Shown: positions 10,097-19,558 of the stretch, one piece after another
How the letters are laid out: every line of letters begins with the position of its first letter
Position numbering within the stretch: position 1 is the first letter of the stretch
Assembly (NCBI GenBank): GCA_028710565.1
Contig: JAQTTV010000008.1
Location: 1 to 64,000, forward strand
Direction: 5' to 3'
Origin: Gallionella sp.
GTDB taxonomy: Bacteria > Pseudomonadota > Gammaproteobacteria > Burkholderiales > Gallionellaceae
Length of the DNA stretch: 64,000 nt
Notes under the pieces: generated by a model
The model's input: only the letters and a program-made list of their open reading frames with translations
Databases searched by the model: none
What the model was told of the DNA's origin: nothing
Program-made: the position numbers and the translations under genes

Positions 10097-10567
10097 TTAG
10101 TGCGTGGTTTCGCCAGCGGCAGCGGCTTGCTGCTGTTGTTTTTGCTGTTGATACAACACTTCAAAGTTCAGAGGATTCAACACGACAGGCGCAAAGCCAC
10201 CTCGCACGGATACATCAGAAACCACTTCACGCAAATATGGGAACAGGATATTGGGGCAGGTGACCGCCAATACGACTTCTGTGTCTTCATTTGGGATATT
10301 GCGTACTTGGAAAATACCCGCTTGTTTGACTTCGATCAAAAACATGACCTTTTCACCCAACTTCGCGGTGACTGTAGCAGTCACCGCAACTTCAAACACA
10401 CCTTCATCCAAAGGAGAAGCTTGGCTTTGCAGTTGTACTTCAATTTGAGGATTGTCGCGTTCCAAAAAAATATGGGGGGCATGAGGAATTTCAAGCGAAA
10501 TATCCTTCACATAAATTTTGTCCATATTGAACACGGGTTGGTCATTTTGTTGAGCAGCTTCAGTCAT
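10097..10567 (-). CDS. secB: protein-export chaperone SecB
   Basis: Cytosolic tetrameric chaperone that keeps preproteins unfolded and hands them to SecA. The 156-residue product has the typical N-terminal strand F-x-M-x-K-I-Y-V-K-D-I-S-L-E, the CPNILFPYLRE motif near 110, and GGFAPVVLNPLNF. The C-terminal tail is Q/A-rich. A GAGGAAA ribosome-binding site precedes ATG 10567. It lies 18 bp downstream of grxC, and the grxC-secB order is common in gamma- and betaproteobacteria. Confidence 0.97.
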   Translation of the reverse strand: MTEAAQQNDQPVFNMDKIYVKDISLEIPHAPHIFLERDNPQIEVQLQSQASPLDEGVFEVAVTATVTAKLGEKVMFLIEVKQAGIFQVRNIPNEDTEVVLAVTCPNILFPYLREVVSDVSVRGGFAPVVLNPLNFEVLYQQQKQQQQAAAAGETTH

Positions 10568-10585
10568 GTTGTTTTCCTCAAAGGT

Positions 10586-10843
10586 TTATTGTGCTAATAG
10601 TTGATCTAATTCACCCGCGTGGTCGAGTGAAGCCAAGTCGCTGTATCCACCGATGTGCTCATCATTGATGTAAATCTGCGGCACCGTGCGTTGCCCTGTT
10701 TTTTCCATCATCGCGATGCGCAATTCTGGCTGTAAATCCACGCGTATTTTTTCAATGTCGGTAAAACCCTTAAGATGCAGCAGCTTCTCTGCACGTACGC
10801 AATAAGGACACACGGCTGTGCTATACATTAAGATTTTTGCCAT
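10586..10843 (-). CDS. grxC: glutaredoxin 3
   Basis: An 85-residue dithiol glutaredoxin with the C12-P-Y-C15 redox site, the TVPQIYIN cis-proline loop (about 53-60) and the GGYSDL glutathione-binding turn. It reduces protein disulfides with glutathione as electron donor. The start codon follows the rhodanese stop by one base, so translation is probably coupled. Confidence 0.96.
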   Translation of the reverse strand: MAKILMYSTAVCPYCVRAEKLLHLKGFTDIEKIRVDLQPELRIAMMEKTGQRTVPQIYINDEHIGGYSDLASLDHAGELDQLLAQ

Positions 10844-10844
10844 T

Positions 10845-11261
10845 TTAAGTCACCGAGGGGAATTTTTTGTTTTGCCAAGCCATCATGCCACCCGTCAAAT
10901 TATAGGCTTGAGTAAATCCTTGCTTGACGAGCAAGGCGCAAGCTGAACTGGAACGATTGCCGCTACGACAGACCACAATCATGGGGCGATCACGGTACTT
11001 CTCCAATTCACCGATACGCTCTGTCAACTTACCCAAAGGGATGAGTTTAGCATTGAGAATATGCCCCGCTTTAAATTCACTGGCTTCGCGAACATCGAGG
11101 ATAACGGCATCTTTGTGATTCATCAATTGCAAAGCAGCTTGACAATCAACCACCTGAATACCACGGATCCGACTACCGAAAAAAGACCAAAACAACATGG
11201 CACCACTGATAAGTGCCATGGACAACGGAAAAAGATTACTGCTGATGAACTGCACGGGCAT
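10845..11261 (-). CDS. membrane-anchored rhodanese-like protein
   Basis: A 138-residue protein with one N-terminal membrane helix (about residues 10-30) and a single rhodanese domain (36-135). The active-site loop is C98-R-S-G-N-R-S, so sulfur or selenium transfer chemistry is possible, and DVREASEF is the second family motif. The start overlaps the end of the upstream pglL-like gene by 26 bp. The AGGAG is only one base from ATG 11261 but seven from the GTG at codon 3, so translation might begin at that GTG. It forms an operon with grxC and secB. Confidence 0.88.
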   Translation of the reverse strand: MPVQFISSNLFPLSMALISGAMLFWSFFGSRIRGIQVVDCQAALQLMNHKDAVILDVREASEFKAGHILNAKLIPLGKLTERIGELEKYRDRPMIVVCRSGNRSSSACALLVKQGFTQAYNLTGGMMAWQNKKFPSVT

Positions 11262-13029
11262 ACTCCTGTTCTTTTTGGGTTGCGAATTCTAACAGAGCCG
11301 CAAAATGTGCGGGGTCACTCTTCGCTAAACTCAGTAATTGCTGATGAGCCGCGACATCCCCAGGGTAGGACCAAATCGCTTGCTCCATCACGTTTTTGGC
11401 CGCATCCAACTGATTATCCATCGCCAAGAAAAATGATTGCCGATATACAACGGTAGGCATAGAGACAAAGCGCATGACGTTGGTATTCAATAGCAATTTT
11501 TGCTTAAGATGTTCATCTGCTTTAATTTCTTGCAATGTACTCAGGTAGAGTTCGGCATAGGGCGACAATAAGGAGCCTCTTTGCAAAGCCCAAAATCCCT
11601 TGACCGTTGCCTGATGCGTTTCAAGCGTATTTCCTGACACAAAACGAATGGAAAGTGTGTATTGCAAAGACCGATAGTCCCGTTGTATTTGAAATAAGGA
11701 GACGCTCCCTAATACCAAAATTGCGGCAATAGAAACACGTCCCATGGTACGCAGCTCCAATTCGTAGTGCGTCTCATCCAGCATGCCTAGAAGTATCGCC
11801 GCAACCGCAACAAAATACAAATACCATAACGGGTACTCCAAGCTACTATGAATCGCCAAAACAGCCAAAGCTGCATATCCCCACCAATGCGCCGCACTGC
11901 GTCTCGCGTAATACACGCCTTTTAACCAAAGCACCAGTCCACCAAGGAGTACAAACAAGCCCACCAAACCCGTTTCCGCTGCAATCTGAAAAACAAGGTT
12001 ATGCGCATGATTATATAAACCCTGAATATTATGTGGCTGTAGGATAGACACCCATTGCAAATGATGGAGCGAGTATTGACCAAATCCCACACCCAACAAA
12101 GGCGCACTCAAGAAAATATGAATGGACTCTTTCCACAGGTATAGACGTACCGCGCCAGACGCATGGTCTTGAAACATACGCCGCATCACATCCATATTGT
12201 CCGCTCCTGCCAAGAACGGCAATTGCACCACAAACAACATCAAACCAAAGCCCGCCAATATCGACAAGCTGTAATACAACAAGGGGCGCATGCTCGTGTC
12301 ACGACGTGTCCACACCCAAGCTAATAGGGTAGTAGTGAACAAATAGAGCCAAGTACTGCGTGAACCGCTCAGCGCAATGGTAAATAGCAAAGGTAAAGCC
12401 AGCAGCACCACCGCACCGAGCTTGAGTTTGCGCAGATGAAAGAGCAGCCCAATCGAGATGAGTCCAATACTGATATAGCTCGCGAAATGGTTGGGCTGCG
12501 CCATATTGCCATACACACTGAAGCTCATTTTTAATACAACATAAGGGCTTAGTGGTGTGTTCCAACGATAATGTTGTATCAAGCCAGCTACAGCTTGCAG
12601 TTCTGCACCAATAACGAGAAAAGCAGCGAGGATAATCGCCAGCTTTTCAATACCAAAGGATGCACGCAAACGTGCACCCAAGATCATTAGCAAGGTTGCA
12701 AATAATAGGTACAGTATGTACAACAAGCCTTGTTCAAAATACACCACCATGTTCAAACCTACCTGCACTAGCACGATCAACACCAATGCTGCAGGAAGTT
12801 GAGCGATGCGCGGCACACTAGGCTGCCGCCAAAAGTCATTGGCAAGCAAGAGCGTCATTGCGCCTAATCCAAACAACGCACTCCACCACTCTTGATCGAA
12901 TGTCGTCAGTGGAGATTCATGACGGGGAATAATAAAAGGAACCAACCACATTAAGCCAACAAGCAGCACACTTAGATGCGCCCAGCTAATGCCCGCCAAA
13001 CGCAGCGGGGATAAGGTGCGATTTAGCAT
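11236..13029 (-). CDS. PglL/Wzy-type O-oligosaccharyltransferase or O-antigen ligase
   Basis: A 597-residue polytopic membrane protein, with about 12 hydrophobic segments over residues 15-440. The Wzy_C domain sits near 215-370, with the periplasmic loop containing L-L-G-V-G-F-G-Q-Y and the conserved YNHAHNLVFQIAAETG. A soluble C-terminal region (450-597) resembles the Wzy_C_2 domain of PglL enzymes, which transfer lipid-linked glycans to proteins such as pilins. A pilin-glycosylating role would fit the nearby msh genes, but lipopolysaccharide ligation is also possible. It overlaps DUF2892 by 7 bp upstream and the rhodanese by 26 bp downstream. Confidence 0.82.
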   Translation of the reverse strand: MLNRTLSPLRLAGISWAHLSVLLVGLMWLVPFIIPRHESPLTTFDQEWWSALFGLGAMTLLLANDFWRQPSVPRIAQLPAALVLIVLVQVGLNMVVYFEQGLLYILYLLFATLLMILGARLRASFGIEKLAIILAAFLVIGAELQAVAGLIQHYRWNTPLSPYVVLKMSFSVYGNMAQPNHFASYISIGLISIGLLFHLRKLKLGAVVLLALPLLFTIALSGSRSTWLYLFTTTLLAWVWTRRDTSMRPLLYYSLSILAGFGLMLFVVQLPFLAGADNMDVMRRMFQDHASGAVRLYLWKESIHIFLSAPLLGVGFGQYSLHHLQWVSILQPHNIQGLYNHAHNLVFQIAAETGLVGLFVLLGGLVLWLKGVYYARRSAAHWWGYAALAVLAIHSSLEYPLWYLYFVAVAAILLGMLDETHYELELRTMGRVSIAAILVLGSVSLFQIQRDYRSLQYTLSIRFVSGNTLETHQATVKGFWALQRGSLLSPYAELYLSTLQEIKADEHLKQKLLLNTNVMRFVSMPTVVYRQSFFLAMDNQLDAAKNVMEQAIWSYPGDVAAHQQLLSLAKSDPAHFAALLEFATQKEQEYARAVHQQ

Positions 13030-13235
13030 GAACCGCCCTTAATACCGAATTTTGCCAGAATATTATTGAGCGGGCAAAAGCTCGTGAAGCCACTTTGGAA
13101 CAGATTTGCCCCTACAAAAGCGGTAAACCATAAAAAATTACTATTGACAAACAATGGGCTAGCTTCTGCACCCAATGCCAATGACAGCATCACAAAAGTA
13201 CCCGCAACAATTCGAACAATACGTTCTGCATTCAT
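13023..13235 (-). CDS. DUF2892 (YgaP-like) small inner-membrane protein
   Basis: A 70-residue protein starting M-N-A-E-R-I-V-R-I-V-A-G after a strong GAGGAGA site, with two transmembrane helices and the family C-terminus C-P-L-N-N-I-L-A-K-F-G-I-K-G-G-S-C. DUF2892 is the membrane module that follows rhodanese in YgaP. Here the rhodanese is encoded two genes downstream, so the pieces occur separately in one operon. Function is unknown. Confidence 0.8.
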   Translation of the reverse strand: MNAERIVRIVAGTFVMLSLALGAEASPLFVNSNFLWFTAFVGANLFQSGFTSFCPLNNILAKFGIKGGSC

Positions 13236-13354
13236 GGTAAATCTCCTCAAATTATAGTTGGCGCGGATTCTACTGGAATTTTCAAGATCGCATGGCGAAT
13301 TTACACACCCGAAAGGAGATGTCATCTCACCCTACAAACCGTACAGAAAGCACA

Positions 13355-16300
13355 TTACGACCTGTCAACTTGCGCCAGCTTTTTATACAGTGTTGCATAA
13401 TACAAAACAGGAATCACCAGCAAAGTCAGCACCGTGGAAACCAAAATTCCGAAAATCAACGACAATGCCAGCCCGTTGAAAATGGGATCATCCAAGATAA
13501 ATAACGCGCCTAGCATGGCCGCCAAGCCCGTCAAAATAATGGGTTTGGCACGGGCACTAGCCGCATTGATGACCGCATGTTGTAAATCCACCCCGTCACG
13601 TAATTGCAGATTGACGAAATCAACTAGCAAAATTGAATTACGCACAATGATCCCTGCAAGCGCGATCATGCCTATCATCGAAGTGGCGGTAAATTGCGAG
13701 CCAAACAAGGCATGACCTGGCATCACGCCGATAATCGTCAACGGGATCGGTGCCATAATCACCAGTGGCACCACATAAGACTTGAACTGCGCTACGACCA
13801 GCAAATAAATCAGAATCAAGCCTACGCCGTAGGCTATACCCATGTCGCGGAAAGTTTCAAACGTCACTTGCCATTCGCCGTCCCATTTCAAGGCATAGCC
13901 CGCATAAGGGTCACTGGGTTGTTTGAAAAAGTAGTTGGTGAGTGTGCCGCCTTCAGGCAATTTCATGCCGCTCAACTTGCCATTCATCGCAAACATGCCA
14001 TACAACGGGCTATCCAAGCCACCCGACATATCGCCCATCACATACACCACGGGCAATAAGTCTTTGTGATAAATCGGATAATCGCGTTGTACAGGCATGA
14101 CTTGCACCAACTCAGACAAAGGCACGAGTACGCCCTCACGCGAACGCACTTTGAGCTTCAGTACATCGTCTATCTGACTGCGACGTTCGGCGGGCAAGCT
14201 AATCCGCAAGGGCGGTGCGTATTTGGCATTTTCATCATGCAGCGAAGCGACATCTTGACCCGACAACGCCATGCCGATGACATCGACAATGTCGCTAGGC
14301 ATGACACCCAAAATCGCCGCTTTACTTTGCAATACATGTAGTTGTAACTTAGGGGCGGCTTCTGTGACCGTGTCATCAATTCCCACGATGCCCGCTGTCT
14401 TGTCAAATTGCGCATGGACTTGCCCTGCGACTTTACGCATCCCTTGATAATCGGGACCATAAATTTCCGCCACAATAGGCGACATCACAGGTGGGCCAGG
14501 CGGCACTTCGACCACTTTTAGTTTGGCGTGCCAACGCAAAGCAATTTGTTGCAGAGGAGCCAAAACAGCCGTGGCAATCTCATGACTGGAGCGGCTACGG
14601 TGATGTTTGTCACGCAAATTGACCTGTATGTCGCCCTGTTCTGCCTCACTGCGCAAATAGTATTGACGTACTAATCCGTTGAAATTGATGGGCGAAGCGG
14701 TTCCCGCATAGACCTCGTAATCCGTCACTTCCGCTATGGTCGCCAAATAATCCCCTAGCTCATGCAATGCCGCATTGGTTTGTTCCAAGGGGGTACCTGT
14801 GGGCATATCCACCACAATTTGGAATTCGGATTTATTGTCGAACGGCAGCATCTTGAGTACCACCAACTCGACCACGCCCAGTCCAACGGCTAGAAACACA
14901 CCCAATAAAATGGTTAACCACAACTTACGCCGTGCGGCTTTGCCATGTACACCATTAAGAAAGGGGCCTAAGCGTGCGCGGAAAAAGCGGGTCAACGGCG
15001 TATCGGTTTCATCTTTCAGGGTTTCATGGTGGGAACCTGCAAAACGCAAAACCAGCCACGGGGTAATGACAAAGGCGACCGCCAAGGAGATCAACATCCC
15101 CATACTGGCGTTAATCGGGATAGGGCTCATGTATGGCCCCATCAATCCACTGACAAACGCCATCGGCAAGAGTGCGGCAATCACGGTAAACGTCGCCAAA
15201 ATAGTTGGGCTGCCGACTTCATCGACCGCTTCAGGAATAATTTCAGACAAGGGTTGATGGCATGCCAAGGCGCGGCGGCGGTGGATATTCTCCACCACCA
15301 CAATGGCATCATCCACCAAAATCCCGATGGAGAAAATCAAGGCAAACAACGACACGCGGTTGATGGTAAAGCCCCATGCCCACGAAGCAAACAAAGTGGC
15401 CGCCAAGGTCAGCATCACCGCCACACCGACCACAAAAGCCTCGCGCCGCCCCATGGTCAGCCAGACCAGCAACACCACGGCGGCGGTAGCAAACAGCAGC
15501 TTCTTAATCAGCTTCATGGCTTTGTCATTCGCCGTTTCGCCGTAGTTGCGCGTGGTACTGATATGTACATCGGCGGGAATCACACTGCCTTTTAATTCTT
15601 CGACTCGGCTCAGCAAATGATTAGCGACATCGACGGCATTGGCACCTGGCTTTTTGGTGATGGCAACGGTCACGGCGGTAAACTCACCCTTTGCACGAAT
15701 CTCTTTATCCATCGCAGCGGGACCTGCACCCATCCACACATAACTAGCGGGTTGATCGGCACCATCCAATACATCAGCGATGTCGCGTAAAAACACGGGT
15801 TTACCATCAAACACACCCACAACCAACTGACGCACTTCATTGGCATCACTCAGAAAGCTGCCTGTTTGCACCAGCACTTCGCGGTTGTTTTGTACCAGCG
15901 CGCCTGAATTTTGCGACACATTGACCGCCTGCAATGCCATGCGCACATCCTGCATCGACAGCTGGAAGGCATTCAAACTTTCAGGATTAAGCTGAACTTT
16001 GACGATACGTTGCGTGCCCCCTATGGTTTGTACTTCACGCGTGCCAGGGACGCGTTTGAGTTCTCCCTCGATCGCATGCGCAACCTGCGTCAACTCCAAT
16101 CCACCGCCTAAGTTTTGTTCCCGCCACAAAGTAAATGCCACCACAGGCACATCATCAATCCCCTTGGCTTTGATAATCGGCTTGGCAACACCCAGCGTAG
16201 GTGGCAGCCAGTCTGCATGAGAATTGATGACATCGTACAACTTGACCAGCGAAGGAACATGCTCGTCGCCTACTTTGAACTGCACACTGATAATCGCCAT

Positions 16301-16573
16301 GCCAGGTTGTGAAACCGAATACACATGATCTACGCCCGCAATTTGTGCCAGCACTTGTTCGGCAGGTGTAGCGACCGTTTGCGCCACATCTTGAGCAGAT
16401 GCACCTGGATAGGCGATCAGCACATTCGCCATCGTCACATTGATTTGAGGCTCTTCTTCACGCGGGGTCACCATCACCGCAAACACCCCCAGCAACACCG
16501 CCACCAACGCCAATAAAGGGGTCATTTGCGAATGTAAGAAAGTTTTTGTAATGCGTCCAGAAATGCCCATCAT
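13355..16573 (-). CDS. RND family efflux transporter, inner-membrane pump subunit
   Basis: A 1072-residue proton-driven RND pump with the usual two-fold arrangement of 12 transmembrane helices and two large periplasmic loops. The helix-4 proton-relay motif reads GILVDDAIVVVENIHRRR, with the paired Asp of HAE-1-type pumps rather than the CzcA metal-pump pattern. Its adaptor is probably the HlyD-like protein at 18080-19090, but sqr and a terminator lie between the two. No outer-membrane channel gene is present. The substrate cannot be told. The link to sulfide-response genes is positional. Confidence 0.93.
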   Translation of the reverse strand: MMGISGRITKTFLHSQMTPLLALVAVLLGVFAVMVTPREEEPQINVTMANVLIAYPGASAQDVAQTVATPAEQVLAQIAGVDHVYSVSQPGMAIISVQFKVGDEHVPSLVKLYDVINSHADWLPPTLGVAKPIIKAKGIDDVPVVAFTLWREQNLGGGLELTQVAHAIEGELKRVPGTREVQTIGGTQRIVKVQLNPESLNAFQLSMQDVRMALQAVNVSQNSGALVQNNREVLVQTGSFLSDANEVRQLVVGVFDGKPVFLRDIADVLDGADQPASYVWMGAGPAAMDKEIRAKGEFTAVTVAITKKPGANAVDVANHLLSRVEELKGSVIPADVHISTTRNYGETANDKAMKLIKKLLFATAAVVLLVWLTMGRREAFVVGVAVMLTLAATLFASWAWGFTINRVSLFALIFSIGILVDDAIVVVENIHRRRALACHQPLSEIIPEAVDEVGSPTILATFTVIAALLPMAFVSGLMGPYMSPIPINASMGMLISLAVAFVITPWLVLRFAGSHHETLKDETDTPLTRFFRARLGPFLNGVHGKAARRKLWLTILLGVFLAVGLGVVELVVLKMLPFDNKSEFQIVVDMPTGTPLEQTNAALHELGDYLATIAEVTDYEVYAGTASPINFNGLVRQYYLRSEAEQGDIQVNLRDKHHRSRSSHEIATAVLAPLQQIALRWHAKLKVVEVPPGPPVMSPIVAEIYGPDYQGMRKVAGQVHAQFDKTAGIVGIDDTVTEAAPKLQLHVLQSKAAILGVMPSDIVDVIGMALSGQDVASLHDENAKYAPPLRISLPAERRSQIDDVLKLKVRSREGVLVPLSELVQVMPVQRDYPIYHKDLLPVVYVMGDMSGGLDSPLYGMFAMNGKLSGMKLPEGGTLTNYFFKQPSDPYAGYALKWDGEWQVTFETFRDMGIAYGVGLILIYLLVVAQFKSYVVPLVIMAPIPLTIIGVMPGHALFGSQFTATSMIGMIALAGIIVRNSILLVDFVNLQLRDGVDLQHAVINAASARAKPIILTGLAAMLGALFILDDPIFNGLALSLIFGILVSTVLTLLVIPVLYYATLYKKLAQVDRS

Positions 16574-16718
16574 CGTCCCCTTGAATCATAAATTGCCAGT
16601 CGTTAAGAGTGTGTGAAATCGCACCCTTAACGACTAAAAACTGTAACCACTTAAAAATAGCCCTTGATACGCATCATGAGTATCAGAGCCTCTCATCCAT
16701 CTTAAATTCGATTAACCA

Positions 16719-16763
16719 AAACAACAAAACCGCCGCATAGCCAAAATGAGGCTACGCAGCGGC
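16719..16763 (-). terminator. rho-independent terminator after sqr
   Basis: Read on the minus strand, GCCGC-tgc-GTAGCC and GGCTAT-GCGGC form a stem (16732-16763), followed by a T-rich run (16719-16730). It lies 15 bp after the sqr stop and separates arsR-hlyD-sqr from the RND gene. The RND gene therefore needs read-through or its own promoter in 16574-16718. Confidence 0.7.
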
Positions 16764-16777
16764 AAATAAAGCACTTT

Positions 16778-18052
16778 TTACTTCAATAGCTTTTCGATAC
16801 CCATCGCTTTGAGTACCGTTTTTTCATAAATTGGCTCGGACGTGCCGCGTTTCATCTTGCGAATAAAATACTTCTCAAAGGCGATTTTAGCCACATGCAC
16901 CCACTTCCCTTCGGAGAACCAATTGACGTTACGCGGTGGAATTTGCGGCATCGCCACGAAAGCCACGCCACCTTCCCCAAAATCCGCCAAACAGATCGCA
17001 TTCCATGTCGCTTTACTGGTCGGCGGGTTGCCCGTCAATTCGGAATGGATATTGTGTACCGTTGCCGTGACCATGGATTCAATCATGTAGCCTGTTTTAG
17101 GCGTACCCAATGGCACAGGAGTTTTTTCCACGGGCGGAATCGCCACACACACGCCGACCGCGTAGATGTTCTTGTATTTTGGATTGCGTTGATGTTCATC
17201 AATCAAGATAAAGCCACGAGGATTGGTCAAACCTGGGATACCAAACACCGCATCTACACCCAAGAACGCAGGCAACATCATGCTGTAAGCGAACGGCAAT
17301 TCGTGTTTTTGCTTCTCATTGCCCATGTCGTCATGTTCGGTCACGAACATTTTGCCCGCTTCGACTTTCGTCACTTTGGCGTTACAGATCCATTTGATGT
17401 GCTTATCGCGCATGCCCGATTCCAAAATCCCTTTGGAGTCCCCCACGCCACCTAAGCCCAAGTGACCAATGTAAGGCTCGGAAGTGACAAAAGTCATCGG
17501 TACTTTGTCGCGGATTTTACGGCGACGCAGATCGGTTTCCATGATGAAAGCATATTCGTAAGCGGGGCCGAAGCAAGACGCACCTTGCACTGCACCGACC
17601 ACAATCGGACCTGGATTTTTGGCAAAATTTTCCCAGATGTCATGAGATTGCATGGCGTGATCGACATGGCACACAGAATGGGTATGACCTCCGTGAGGAC
17701 CTAAGCCTTCGACTTCAGCAAAAGCCAATTTAGGACCTGTCGCAATCACCAAAAAGTCATATTCCACGCTGCTGCCGTCGTTTAATTCCAAACGATTTTC
17801 ATCTGGATGCACGCGTTTAACACCTGTGGAAATGAAGTTGATGCCTTTCTTTTCCAAGTAGGGACGCACACCGAATTCTATATCTTCCCGATCACGCCAT
17901 TTCACCCCCACCCAAGGATTAGATGGTACGAAATGAAAATTCTCCCCGTTAGAAATCACGGTCACCTTGTCGGCTTTACGAATCTTTTCTTGCATTTCGT
18001 AAGCCATCGGCATGCCGCCAATACCTGCACCCATCACAACAATATGCGCCAT
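16778..18052 (-). CDS. sqr: sulfide:quinone oxidoreductase, type I
   Basis: Membrane-associated flavoprotein that oxidises sulfide to polysulfide or sulfane sulfur and passes electrons to quinone. The 424-residue product has an N-terminal FAD-binding G-A-G-I-G-G, a second nucleotide-binding region (VIATGPK), and the three redox cysteines of the family: C128 (SVCHVDHA), C160 (GASCFGPAYE) and C354 (NAICLADFG). The overall pattern is close to the Acidithiobacillus ferrooxidans type I enzyme. I start at ATG 18052, with GAGGGGG eight bases upstream, rather than GTG 18058. It follows hlyD by 27 bp and ends at a terminator. Confidence 0.93.
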   Translation of the reverse strand: MAHIVVMGAGIGGMPMAYEMQEKIRKADKVTVISNGENFHFVPSNPWVGVKWRDREDIEFGVRPYLEKKGINFISTGVKRVHPDENRLELNDGSSVEYDFLVIATGPKLAFAEVEGLGPHGGHTHSVCHVDHAMQSHDIWENFAKNPGPIVVGAVQGASCFGPAYEYAFIMETDLRRRKIRDKVPMTFVTSEPYIGHLGLGGVGDSKGILESGMRDKHIKWICNAKVTKVEAGKMFVTEHDDMGNEKQKHELPFAYSMMLPAFLGVDAVFGIPGLTNPRGFILIDEHQRNPKYKNIYAVGVCVAIPPVEKTPVPLGTPKTGYMIESMVTATVHNIHSELTGNPPTSKATWNAICLADFGEGGVAFVAMPQIPPRNVNWFSEGKWVHVAKIAFEKYFIRKMKRGTSEPIYEKTVLKAMGIEKLLK

Positions 18053-18079
18053 CTCCACTTCCCCCTCAATGATTAATTG

Positions 18080-19090
18080 TTATTTCAACCCCGCCTTGAC
18101 TGGATCCAAGGCAACTTTTTCGTTGGGATTTAATCCCGCCAAAACCTCTATCAGGCCCTCTGCCGTACTTTCCCCTACCCTTACCTGACGCAATTTGGCT
18201 GCGCCCTTACCATCTACTACATAAACACCTACGACCTCGCTACGTCGCAACACTGCACTCATAGGAATCACCAACTTATTGGATTTGCCCACCACAAAAT
18301 GAGCACGCACGAACATCCCAGGGTAAATGCCGACCTCATTTTCAGGCAAATACACGCGCACCTGCGTGCTATGCGTACGCACATCCGCTACGGGTTGTAC
18401 CGTTGCGGATGCAGCTTTAATCCAACGATGCAAAGCAGGCACTTCAATGCGCACATCAGGTTGCGTCCCGATAGCAAATAATTCATGTTGAGGAACGTTT
18501 ACGACTACACGAAGCTCGCTAGGATCAAAACCCGTCATCAGCGGCTTGCCAGGCATGACCATCTCACCCATTTCCACCATACGAGCTGCGACGACCCCCG
18601 CATAAGGTGCAACAACAGCGGTATAACCATGTGCCAAACTTGCTTGACTGGCACCCGCCTGAGTGGCTGCTGCCGCACCTTGTGCCGCTTGATAATCTGC
18701 CAAGGATTTATCTAGTGCAGCTTGGCTGATAAATTTCTGGTTGAATAATTGCTTGTTACGTTCGTATATGGATTTCGCATTTTGCATGCTCGCCTGTGCC
18801 TGCAACACCTGTCCTTGACTACCGACGACAGCTTGAGCGGCTTCGCGTTCATCAATGCGCACAATTACTTGTCCTTGTTTGACGTGATCCCCTACATCAA
18901 AATTGATCTCTTTAATGCGCCCAGAAATTTGAGCGGACACCGTAGATTGATGACTGGCTTCAACTAATCCTTCTGCGCGATAACTCTGCGATACTTCACG
19001 GTATTGAACGGATGCCACCGCCAAAGGTTCAGCCGCCTGCACTGGCATCACACCACATAACAGCAAAGGGAAAATCCAAGCTTTTTTCAT
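18080..19090 (-). CDS. HlyD/RND periplasmic adaptor protein
   Basis: A 336-residue membrane-fusion protein with a signal peptide (MKKAWIFPLLLCGVMPVQA), a split lipoyl domain (V-S-A-Q-I-S-G-R-I near 50, V-V-A-P-Y-A-G-V near 155), an alpha-helical hairpin between them (about 85-140) and beta-barrel/membrane-proximal domains after it. It would link an inner-membrane RND pump to an outer channel, the likely partner being the RND protein at 13355-16573. Start ATG 19090 follows AGGACAA. It lies between arsR and sqr on one strand. Confidence 0.88.
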   Translation of the reverse strand: MKKAWIFPLLLCGVMPVQAAEPLAVASVQYREVSQSYRAEGLVEASHQSTVSAQISGRIKEINFDVGDHVKQGQVIVRIDEREAAQAVVGSQGQVLQAQASMQNAKSIYERNKQLFNQKFISQAALDKSLADYQAAQGAAAATQAGASQASLAHGYTAVVAPYAGVVAARMVEMGEMVMPGKPLMTGFDPSELRVVVNVPQHELFAIGTQPDVRIEVPALHRWIKAASATVQPVADVRTHSTQVRVYLPENEVGIYPGMFVRAHFVVGKSNKLVIPMSAVLRRSEVVGVYVVDGKGAAKLRQVRVGESTAEGLIEVLAGLNPNEKVALDPVKAGLK

Positions 19091-19156
19091 TTGATTGTCC
19101 TGATTAAGCATTCTTGACTATTAGAATATACTAATATACACATAAAAAAACAATAT
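19091..19156 (-). promoter_or_regulatory. AT-rich spacer with inverted repeats between arsR and hlyD
   Basis: The 66-bp spacer holds ATTC-N10-GAAT (19110-19127) and an overlapping near-palindrome TATACTAATATA (19128-19139). ArsR-family repressors bind short AT-rich inverted repeats, so this could be an internal operator for hlyD-sqr. No binding-site consensus was tested; this is inference from symmetry and position. Confidence 0.35.
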
Positions 19157-19468
19157 CTAATTACTGTTTGAACAAAAAACATCGCGCATGAGTCCGACCA
19201 ACTTCAATGTACGCACATCACTGATGCGATAAAACACAAAATTGGCTTCTTTGCGCGTACACAACACACATTTATCTCGCAGTATCGCCAGATGCTGCGA
19301 AATATTGCTCTGTGAGGTACCACACTGTTCGACAATATCTTGAACCGTCATCTCTTGTTCACCCAATAGGCATAAAATCTTTAGTCGCAGTGGATGGGCA
19401 ATGGCTTTGATGGCTTTTGCAGCGCGTTCAATATCTTGTTCGTGGTCGATGAGGAGCGAATGAGGCAT
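19157..19468 (-). CDS. ArsR/SmtB-family repressor, probable SqrR/BigR-like persulfide sensor
   Basis: A 103-residue winged-helix repressor. The core is A-H-P-L-R-L-K-I-L-C-L-L (residues 24-35), then the recognition helix CGTSQSNISQHL. C33 in helix 2 and C99 near the C-terminus (RDVFCSN) sit where the SqrR/BigR/YgaV group has the cysteine pair that forms a tetrasulfide link on exposure to persulfide. C49, C67 and C70 are extra. It is the first gene of arsR-hlyD-sqr, so it probably derepresses sulfide oxidation and export when sulfane sulfur builds up. A metal-sensing role remains possible, but the usual C-x-C-x-x-D arsenic motif is absent. Confidence 0.82.
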   Translation of the reverse strand: MPHSLLIDHEQDIERAAKAIKAIAHPLRLKILCLLGEQEMTVQDIVEQCGTSQSNISQHLAILRDKCVLCTRKEANFVFYRISDVRTLKLVGLMRDVFCSNSN

Positions 19469-19558
19469 ATTTATTCCATAGTTGACAGTTTAGTAATACG
19501 GCGAAAGTGGGCTAGAATAGCGCGCTTAAAAATTATTGTGCACTTTTAATTCTACCCG

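Noticed and set aside
19482..19518. TTGACA and TAGAAT as a gpmI promoter
   Set aside because: The spacing is 25 bp, too long for sigma-70. Other -35 choices at 17 bp are poor.
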